DNA from: Achatina immaculata
Taxonomy: Eukaryota > Mollusca > Gastropoda > Stylommatophora > Achatinidae
Length of the DNA stretch: 64,000 bases
Assembly: GCA_009760885.1 (NCBI GenBank)
Contig: CM019716.1
Coordinates: 1,122,501 to 1,186,500 of the forward strand
Direction: 5' to 3'
The notes below the pieces were generated by a model that worked only from the letters and a program-made list of their open reading frames with translations, was not told the DNA's origin and did no database searches. This document shows positions 57,701-64,000 of this stretch, piece after piece; the stretch's first letter is position 1; the number at the start of each line of letters is the position of its first letter. The position numbers and the translations under genes are program-made.

Positions 57701-60700
57701 GCAGATAGAAGTAAATGGACTCCCACAAACCTCTGCTGCACACTTGCAAACTCTTCACAGAAATTGTTGGTCGAGAGGATGGGGAGCGAGATAGGAATAG
57801 GAAGAAAAAAAGAAGTGTATGCATGTCATTTACATACATCAAAAACTCAGTACACAAAAACTTTCAATGAAGTAAAATGAATTTTAGATTTGCTCTTTAA
57901 TTGATTTGCAAAAGCTACAAAACTTATTTATAAAGTATGCAAATAATGTTGTATGATGATGACTTTAAAAAAATATATGAGTATCTCTCTCTCTCTCTCT
58001 CTCCTTCTCTCTCTCTCTCTCTCTGAACCTTAAGTGCCCAGGGCACATGGGGCTTCCGCAAGGGTTTTCCACAAATGCTTGTCCTTTGCCTTTTTTTTTC
58101 CACTCTTGCCCAGGTGAGCCCTCTGTTGCTCAACATCCTTTCTGTTGTTCTTCTCCATTTCTCTTTTGGTCTACCTTTACTTCTGTTCTCCTGTGTTGTC
58201 TATCTTAGTGCAATTTTTGGTAGTGACTTGTCAGTTATTCGGAGCACATGTCCCAACCATCACCAGCATCTTTCCTCAATAATTGCTGTCAGTGACTTCA
58301 TCTGTATTTCTGCCAACAAAATGTTATTTCTTATGGTGTTTGGCCAAAATATTTTTCTTATTCTTCGTAAACATTTAGTCTGGAAAGAATTCAACTTGTT
58401 TTCTATGGTTTTGGTGATTTTCCAGCATTCACTTCCATAGAGTAGTACACTCAGAACATTACTCTTAAATATCCTGATTTTCATCTTCATGCTTAGTTTT
58501 TTAGATTTCCATATAGTCTGCAGCATTCCAAAAAACTGGTTTGCTCTAGTAAGTCTGCTGTTGATGTCCTCTGTGCTGTCTCCAATTTCAACTGCACATG
58601 CTGATCATAACAGCCTGTTAACCATGAGCACTACTTGTGAGGCAGAGGGTCTTAACAGGTAGCACACTAGTCGTAATAACAGTATCATATCTCTACCCTG
58701 GACATTTGATGTTTCTATTTAGCATTTTAATCTATGTATTTAGATACTGACCTCACAATAAATATTTAGTCAGTCAGTTAAGGCGGCTCAGAAACTTGTT
58801 GCTCAAGTAAGGCAATGTAAACAACACTAGTTTTAATTAAGATAACGTACAGTGTCTTATCTGATCATGGTTGAAGACAACAGTTTGCTTGTGTCAGCCA
58901 CTTGAAATTGTAACAATAGGGCAAATTTATTTGAAATGCAAATAGAATTAAAGTTCTTGACTTGCAGATGAGAATTGAAGTTGCAGTTTAAGTGCTGAGT
59001 CACTTAACTGTAATAGTTATACTTCTCCATCATGGGGCTTCAGTTTTATCTGTGCTTTTTTCCCATATTATCTAGTTATCATCTAAGGCTTTTCTCTATT
59101 TGGATATGCTTCCTTCTTTTTTTTTTCCTTGAATTTTCCAGTGATTTTAAGGTTTTATAACAGCAATTGTTTTATAACAATCTAAACAAGTGTGATGTTT
59201 TTTTTTCTTATGGTGTAGACTCATTTCTATGAAATTTCTGTATTTGAAAGAAGGCATAGGTATTTTTTAACAGCAAACATTACAAAAGCCTAACTATCCT
59301 TCCATACTTTTTTGACTAGGTGATCAAGAATCTGAAAGCTGTGTATGGGGATACATACACAGAAAGGAACGTGGTCATAAGTGGTACTCACTCACATTCA
59401 GGGGCTGGTGGGTTCAGTCAGTATTTGCTGTACGACATCACTGCATATGGCTTCGTCCATCAGACCTTTCAAGTCCTTGTTGATGGCATTGTTCAGGTCA
59501 TTAGTTATTTGTTAAATATTAGCCTTTTAGTGATTTGTTCAAATTTTAGTTTGTGTATGTTTTGTGTTATTTTCAAGTGATGTTTATTTACCATTGTAGA
59601 GTCTAGTTCTTATTATGTATGCAGCATCATCATCATCATCATCAAGTGCTGTGCCAACTGGCGTTGGCTATTATGCTTCTCCAGAGTACACGATCCTTCA
59701 TGCAGGCCATCAGCTCAGTTGGTGATCTCCTCTCACACCATCCCGTCAGACTGTCCAGTATCATTTCTCTTGGTCTTCCTCTTGATCTTCTTCCTTCTGT
59801 TTTTCCTGTTATTATAATATTTTCAGTCCCCCCCTCTTCTCATTGCATGTCCTATGAAAGTATATTGTCTCTCTCTTATTTTTTTGACAAGATTTTTTTT
59901 GTATATCCAGCTCTTCTCATACATTCTTCATTAGTCATTTTTGCTGTCCAGGGGATTCGCAACATTCTTCTAATAAACCACATTTCTGCTGCTTCCAATG
60001 ACTTTTGTGCAGACCTGCTTTTTTGTCCATAATTCACTTCCATATAACAAGATAGGTTCAATATAGCATTTTAGGACTCTTTTTCTAACATTCATTGATA
60101 AGGATGTGTTGGCTAATATGTTTCTCATTCTCTGAAATGCAGTTTTTGCTTGGCCTATTGTATATATGCAGCAGTATATAAATATAGACATACACATATT
60201 TATATCCCAGATAAGATAAAAAGTACTTCAGAATAAAAGCATATATTCATGAAAATATGTGCATATTTAAGTACCTGGAAGCAATAAATTAAGAAACATT
60301 AGCTTCAGAAATCAGGCCACAGATCTTATTAACGTAACGAATAAAGAGATGAAAACCCATGGAGGCAAAAATAATACTGCATATGTAAAAAAAAAAAAAA
60401 AAAGTTAACATTTTTCAGTCTTTCGATTTGTTTTCAGAAACTCACAACATAGAAATAATAAAACCGAGCATTAAATTTGTCCAGTTCCAGTCCCTGGGCT
60501 TGTAAGTTTTCACTCTCATTCCCTAATGTCAGGAGTTGAAGTTTGTAGATCTGTGTAATTTTTCGTTTGGAGGGGGGGGGGGTGGTATTTTCACACAGAT
60601 AGTCAGCTACAGAGAAGTTAGATTCCAGACAAGAGTATAGAAATGGTATACAAAGACCTTTTAATAAGTGAAGGAACAAATCAGAAATATAAGGCAGTAA

Positions 60701-62244
60701 AAAAAAAAAACAAAGACAGTATACAAACAACAATTTTAAGAGGTCATATACAAAGATTTGAAAATATTTCCTTGACACAATGGCTGAAAAACTAAACTAA
60801 ACAAAAAAATTGAAAGAATATCAGTGAGTGAACAGTAACATGTTTGAAGGAACACAAACTGTGATATAGGATGGACATAGCTGACAACAATACATTATTG
60901 ACTGAGAGATATCTAATGTGCTTCTTGTTAAAAAAGAACAGAAAATGGCTATGATATCTTGGTGACAGATACTTATGAAAGTGATGACAGTAATGGTTGT
61001 GATGGTGATTATGACAAAGAAGATTATGAAAATGATGATGACAGAGATATTTATAATGATGATAATACTGACTTACATTTTACATCTTTCACATGCTGTT
61101 AAATGGCACATAGGGCTCTAACATGGTAGTTCGCCAAGTTTTCCTGTTTTCAGTGAGCTTTTCAACCTCATCAAGGGATTTTATGCCTACTAATTTGGCC
61201 TTTCTTAACAATGTCCTCTTTAGAGTTTCACGTGGTTGACTGCCACAGTATTAATAATGAAGTTATATGTTTTTCTTCAGACACTGAAAGCCACATATCC
61301 ACAGAAGAATGTACAGGTCATGATTCTGTGCATTTATTCAAACAATTTTTTCATTTATAGAAATATGATGAAGTTGGTGAATTTTGATTTCTTGATTTGT
61401 GCACTTGGTTGAACAAGCCAGTGTGTATGTTAATGCAGCACGTTTCATTTGAGGAAACAGTTTTGAAACAGACAAGCATCAGCTGTTGATGGGCGTTGCC
61501 AGGTATCGTCTTTCTGTGCGGCTCCTCTCACGGCTGACTCTTCCAATGTTGGATTTGCATAGCTGGCCGCAATAACAGCATGCAATATTTGTACTACAGG
61601 GTCCATTTTCCTTTCACTTGCTTCTTTTAATTTCAAATTTGGTCCTCATTTCCTCCTCAAATGATGCTGCTCCCTTGCACAGGGATGTTTCTCCACATGA
61701 CATGGTCTTTCACAAGTTCATCCCAAACTTCATAGCTATATAAAAATCTCACACTGATGATTAAAAAATATTTGTATATCTCACTTTTAGTTCTACCATA
61801 TGGCTTCCTTGTCAATGTAAATTCACCATTCAAAACCTCCCTTGATACTGGCATGCTTTCATCTTTGTTACTCATCAGAAAATGACCTTCAAAGAAAATA
61901 AAACTACAGAAATTTTATTGTTACTTGAATTCGTTATTGTTTACAGTGTAGTTTGTTTTGTATTTTTTTACTACAGTCATCATTAATACTGATACAGAAG
62001 CTGATAAAAATCCAAGAGATAACTTTACAGATTAATAATCAAACAGAGGAAGATGCTAGACATATCATTGGTAAATGGGTCAGGTAACTTGCCTGTTTGT
62101 AATTGCTGTCTCTCAGAGCATCCATGAAGCACACAATACTCTGCGACCAGCAGACATTTATGTCAATGTTGGAGAGCTTCTTGATTCAAATATTAATAGA
62201 AGCCCAACTGCCTACCTAAATAACCCTCCAGCAGAGAGAGCCAA
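47176..62244 (+). CDS. ASAH2: Neutral ceramidase, 5' part; gene continues beyond the window
   Basis: Three exons match the N-terminal part of neutral ceramidases: 47176-47316, 59320-59496 and 62117-62244. The first has a signal peptide (hydrophobic LLLRSLFLFSIYHLC, cleavage likely around Ser-Ala-Ser) followed by YYVGAGIADITGPAADINM. The second has VISGTHSHSGAGGFSQY, the His-rich zinc-site motif of the family. The third has the NINRSPTAYLNNPPAERA motif. Known role: hydrolysis of ceramide to sphingosine and fatty acid by a secreted or membrane-attached zinc enzyme. The stretch that should follow ADINM (about 45-50 residues, including a conserved SRAF-type block) is not visible between 47317 and 59319. 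Phases on both sides are 0, so a missing exon or exons of 3n length would fit. The catalytic Ser region and the C-terminal domain lie past the right edge. Confidence 0.9.
47317..48687. other. Ceramidase intron with two R-Z repeat copies
   Basis: R-Z copies at 47700-48060 (AACTGCGAGCTGTTGTTCTT, GTTAGCCAAGCTAGGCCTGT, TTGGTCAGCTATGGTTCGCT; about 1.5 minisatellite units) and, more diverged, 48395-48620. The rest is unassigned. No conserved ceramidase exon found. Confidence 0.6.
48688..48862 (-). mobile_element. tRNA-SINE, truncated at the tRNA head
   Basis: GGTAAAGGTAAAATCCCCGT, GTGTGATATGGTCAATCTCA, TGATTTCTCTGGTA match 43155-43340, but the tRNA-like head is absent: a 5'-truncated copy in minus orientation. 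Confidence 0.75.
49026..49220. mobile_element. hAT-like MITE
   Basis: Ends CAGTGGTTCTCA and TGAGAACCCCTG are inverted with 11 of 12 matches. Flanking octamers TTATATAC and TGATAGAC agree at 6 of 8, consistent with an aged 8-bp duplication. No protein inside. A 33-bp tandem duplication lies just before it, at 48961-49025. Confidence 0.65.
49500..50395 (-). mobile_element. LINE L-D, RT domain to tail, truncated at both ends
   Basis: Minus strand: [60 protein letters not shown], then [20 protein letters not shown] and [21 protein letters not shown] frameshift separates the two long frames near 49900, and the tail is cut near 49500. Confidence 0.88.
50396..51589. other. Ceramidase intron, unassigned
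   Basis: AT-rich, then a CT-rich block at about 51245-51330. The frame at 50795-51091 has no family resemblance. Confidence 0.5.
51590..52165 (-). mobile_element. Diverged L-C-like LINE tail with internal CT microsatellite
   Basis: Minus strand: [40 protein letters not shown] and the terminal RKSPADLIIKSKDRELWREM, paralogous to the L-C tail. A pure (CT)n of about 50 bp (51704-51754) interrupts it. Confidence 0.7.
52166..52270. repeat. 32-bp inverted repeat with 40-nt spacer
   Basis: 52166-52197 (TAAGACTTACTGAAAAAAAA..) and 52238-52270 are reverse complements except for one extra base. The left arm begins exactly where L-C similarity stops. Confidence 0.92.
52271..52900. other. Ceramidase intron, unassigned
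   Basis: No recognised gene, exon or repeat. GT-rich passage at 52715-52800. Confidence 0.5.
52901..53056. mobile_element. hAT-like MITE
   Basis: Ends CAGTGGTTTCCAAA and GCTTGGGAGCAACTG are inverted with 10 of 14 matches. Flanking octamers TTCTAGGT and CTCTAGAA share TCTAG; NTCTAGAN is a known preferred hAT target. Confidence 0.6.
53057..54894. other. Ceramidase intron, unassigned
   Basis: AT-rich sequence with an (AT)n at 53597-53617 and a C-run at 53996-54012. The frame at 54452-54661 has no family features. No ceramidase exon found. Confidence 0.5.
54895..55185 (+). pseudogene. Degenerate open frame of unknown origin
   Basis: One frame reads about 95 codons with protein-like composition and a single TAG: VTQALNELANRQAAKALTLC, then NLQMDKDLIKPILAKL, stop, then EQEDTNFESSDHYQCLCERE. 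Amphipathic start and Cys-containing second half could be a retroelement remnant, but I do not recognise the family. Confidence 0.3.
55320..56410 (+). other. GC-richer segment with promoter- and polyA-like signals
   Basis: Contains TATATATAGAG at about 55506, followed about 900 bp later by AATAAA (about 56388). A solo LTR or promoter-bearing element is possible, but no terminal TG..CA with a target duplication was found. No ceramidase exon recognised. Confidence 0.25.
55892..56022. repeat. 58-bp tandem repeat, 2.3 copies
   Basis: TTCAGTGCATTAGCATCAAC begins at 55892, 55950 and 56008 (the last partial). Few mismatches. Confidence 0.9.
56715..56880. repeat. Imperfect long hairpin
   Basis: Core arms 56751-56791 and 56803-56843 match at 35 of 41 positions around an 11-nt loop. 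Weaker pairing of a purine-rich left flank with a pyrimidine-rich right flank extends each arm by about 35 nt. Lies in a ceramidase intron on the transcribed strand. Confidence 0.85.
57160..57460 (-). repeat. R-T repeat, rearranged copy
   Basis: 57165-57245 is R-T in minus orientation (AACAGCTTTATTAATTAATG, AGCACACAGTTGTGACG), while 57428-57455 (GCAGTGGCTTCGTGTACAGT) is in plus orientation: an internal inversion or two fragments. Confidence 0.55.
57956..58590 (-). mobile_element. LINE L-D 3' end with CT microsatellite tail
   Basis: Minus strand: [40 protein letters not shown], ending at GGCACTTAAGGTTCAGAG and then a (GA)n read as CT at 57982-58023. 5'-truncated near 58590. Confidence 0.88.
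58591..59319. other. Ceramidase intron before exon 59320
   Basis: AT-rich; checked for the missing ceramidase block and none seen. T-run at 59116-59127. Confidence 0.5.
59320..59496 (+). CDS. ASAH2: Neutral ceramidase internal exon (zinc-site motif)
   Basis: Acceptor TTTTTTGACTAG, donor GTCATT, phase 0 both sides, 59 codons. Encodes VIKNLKAVYGDTYTERNVVI and SGTHSHSGAGGFSQYLLYDI, then TFQVLVDGIVQ. The GTHSHSG histidines are expected zinc ligands in this family. Confidence 0.93.
59630..60165 (-). mobile_element. LINE L-C 3' end
   Basis: Minus strand: [60 protein letters not shown]. About 95% like the copy at 36415-36950 by eye. The 3' end has an ATG/GAT microsatellite (59628-59645). Truncated at 60165. 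Confidence 0.88.
60166..61084. other. Ceramidase intron, unassigned
   Basis: AT-rich with A-runs (60388-60403, 60700-60710) and GAT-rich sequence at 60975-61065. Nothing recognised. Confidence 0.5.
61085..61243 (-). mobile_element. LINE L-A 3' fragment
   Basis: AGTTCGCCAAGTTTTCCTGT, CAACCTCATCAAGGGATTTT and AATGTCCTCTTTAGAGTTTC match 5262-5370 closely. Confidence 0.82.
61244..62116. other. Ceramidase intron before exon 62117
   Basis: Bases 61690-61745 share a diverged repeat with 33430-33510. Short phrase CACTGAAAGCCACATATCCA and following at 61285 is exon-like but does not fit the ceramidase reading. Otherwise unassigned. Confidence 0.4.
62117..62244 (+). CDS. ASAH2: Neutral ceramidase internal exon
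   Basis: Acceptor GCTGTCTCTCAG, donor GTGAGT; enters in phase 0, leaves in phase 2. Encodes SIHEAHNTLRPADIYVNVGE, LLDSNINRSPTAYLNNPPAE and RAK, the family's NxNRSPxAYxxNP block. Confidence 0.93.
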
Positions 62245-62374
62245 GTGAGTTTCATTCATTCGTGATTTCTTCTCTGAAAATTTTCACTTTGTTATCCATT
62301 TTTAAAAGGTGATGGCCGGCTTTGAAGTACATTTTATTTATTACTTCACTTTCTACTTTTGTTTCATTTGGATA

Positions 62375-64000
62375 GTTCTTGTTCTTCTTCCTTCTTCTTC
62401 CTTTTCACCCTTCTTCTTCAGCCTTCTTCTTCTTCCTTCTTCTTCTTTCTTCTTCTTCCTTTTCACCCTTCTTCTTTCTCTTCTTCTTCTTCACCCTTCT
62501 TCTTCTTTCTTTTTTTCCCTTCTTCTTCAGCCTTCTTCTTCTTCTTTCTTCTTCTTCCTCTTCTTCTTCTTCCTCTTCTTCTTCTTCTTCCTTCTTCTTC
62601 TTCTTCACCCTTCTTCTTCTTTCTTTTTTTCCCTTCTTCTTCAGCCTTCTTCTTCTTCTTCTTCTTTCTTCTTCTTCTTCCATTTCACCCTTCTTCTTTC
62701 TCTTCTTCTTCTTGACCCTTCTTCTTCTTCTTCCTTCTTTTTTTCCCTTCTTCTTCAGCCTTCTTCTTCTTTCTTCTTCTTCTTCTTCTTCTTCTTCTTC
62801 TTCCTTCTTTTCTTCTTCTTCTTCTTCCTTCTTTTCTTCTTCTTCTTCTTTCTTCTTCTTCTTCTCTTCTTTCTCTTCTTCTTCTTTCTTCTTCTTCTTC
62901 CTTCTTCTTCTTTCTTCTTCTTCTTCTTCTTCTTCTTCTCTTCTTCACCCTTCTTTTTTTCCCTTCTTCTTCAGCCTTCTTCTTTCTTCTTCTTCTACCT
63001 TCTCCTTCTTCTTTCTTCTTCTTCTTTCTTCTTCTTCTTTCTTCTTCTTCTTCTTCCTTCTTCTCTTTTCTTCTTCTTCCTCTTCTTCTTCTTCTTCCTT
63101 CTTCTTCACCCTTCTTCTATCTTCTTCTTCCTTCTTCCTCTTTTCTTTCTTCTTCTTCTTCTTCCTCCTCTTCTTCTTCTTTCTTCTTCTTCTTCCTCAT
63201 CTTCTTCTTTCTTCTTCCTTTTCACCTTCTTCTTCTTTCTTCTTCTTTTTCCTTCTTCTTCTTCTTCTTTCTTCTTCTTTTTCCTTCTTCTTCTTCCTCC
63301 TTCTTCTTTCTTCTTCTTCTTCCTTCTTCTTCTTTCTTCTTCTTCTTCCTTCTTCTTCTTTCTTCTTCTTCTTCTTTCTTCTTCTTTCTTCTTCTCTTCT
63401 TCTTCTTCCTTCTTCTTCTTTCTTCTTCTTCTTCTTCTTCTTCTTCTTCTTCTTTCTTCTTCTTCTTTCTTCTTCTTCTTCTCTTCTTCTTTCTTCTTCT
63501 TCTTCCTCCTCTTCTTCTTCTTATTTCTTCTTCCTTTTCACCCTTCTTCTTCTTCTTCCTTCTTTTTCTTCTTCTTCTTTCTTCTTCTTCTTCTTCTTCT
63601 TCTTTCTTCTTCTTCTTCTTTCTTCTTCTTCTTTTCTTCTTCTTTCTTCTTCTTCTTTCTTCTTCTTCAGCCTTCTTCTTCTTCCTTCTTCTTCTTTCTG
63701 CTTCTTCTTCTTCCTTCTTCTTCTTCCTTCTTCTTCTTTCTTCTTCTTCTTCCTTCTTCTTCTTTCTTCTTCTTCCTCCTCTCCTTCTTCTTCTTTCTTC
63801 TTCCTTTTCACCCTTCTTCTTCTTCTTCCTTCTTTTTTTTCCATTCTTCTTCAGCCTTCTTCTTCTTCTCTTCCTTCTTCTTCTTCTTCCTCTTCTTCTT
63901 CTTCTTCTTTCTTTCTTCTTCTTCTTCCTTCTTCTTCTTCTTCTTCTTTCTTCTTCTTTCTTCTTCTTCTTCTTCTTCTTCTTCTTTCTTCTTCTTCTTC
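62375..64000. repeat. TTC/GAA-rich tract over 1.6 kb, open at the window edge
   Basis: Almost pure pyrimidine on the plus strand, (TTC)n with CTTTC and CCTT variants. Blocks ending in TTCACCC or TTCAGCC recur (62405, 62525, 62590, 62690, 62750, 62945, 63110, 63535, 63805), giving a loose higher-order structure. It begins about 130 bp after the ceramidase exon, inside an intron. Apparent Glu/Lys/Arg proteins on the minus strand are artefacts. Confidence 0.97.

Noticed and set aside
62405..63844. Long Glu/Lys/Arg-rich minus-strand open frames
   Set aside because: They are the translation of a GAA/TTC simple repeat; no stop codons can arise in the pure repeat frame.

Overview
This is eukaryotic, intron-rich, AT-rich animal DNA. 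Coding capacity is split into short exons with GT..AG borders, and most of the window is introns packed with dead transposons, minisatellites and microsatellites. The two recognisable proteins are metazoan, and the repeats (tRNA-derived SINEs, several APE/RT-type LINE families, mariner, hAT-like and piggyBac-like remnants) suit an invertebrate. A lophotrochozoan such as a mollusc is my guess, not something the sequence proves. I see no bacterial operon, CRISPR array, rRNA or free-standing tRNA gene.

Three protein-coding genes can be rebuilt. (1) On the minus strand, bases 10604 to 2556 hold a four-exon gene for a 317-residue Ser/Asn/Gln-rich protein of unknown function. It has basic K/R clusters near the N-terminus, a 28-nt micro-exon and a C-terminal helix-like motif. 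(2) Head-to-head with it, 1.13 kb away, a complete eleven-exon d4-family gene (DPF2/requiem/ubi-d4, 398 residues) runs from 11739 to 41289 on the plus strand. All exon phases fit. It encodes the N-terminal Requiem domain, an acidic middle, one C2H2 finger and a tandem PHD module, as in the BAF chromatin-remodelling subunit. (3) A neutral ceramidase (ASAH2-like) begins at 47176 on the plus strand and leaves the window. Three exons are visible (47176-47316, 59320-59496, 62117-62244). One conserved block between the first two could not be found.

Layout: 1-2555 downstream flank of gene 1; 2556-10604 gene 1, with introns holding a 40-bp minisatellite, a 2.7-kb LINE and a 5'-truncated LINE; 10605-11738 shared upstream region; 11739-41289 DPF2, with introns holding a piggyBac-like MITE, three mariner/Tc1 remnants, LINE families B, C and D and several minisatellites; 41290-47175 intergenic repeats; 47176-64000 ceramidase, whose introns carry LINE, hAT-like and fold-back sequences and end in a TTC-rich tract of over 1.6 kb running off the window.

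I name the LINE families L-A to L-D and other dispersed families R-T, R-M and R-Z only for use in this window. Several insertions are datable relative to each other by target-site duplications (L-B at 8367 and 24777, L-D inside L-C at 37076, R-Z inside L-C at 20759). The three genes show no obvious pathway link. The likely regulatory interest is the divergent promoter between gene 1 and DPF2 and the E-box pair before ceramidase.
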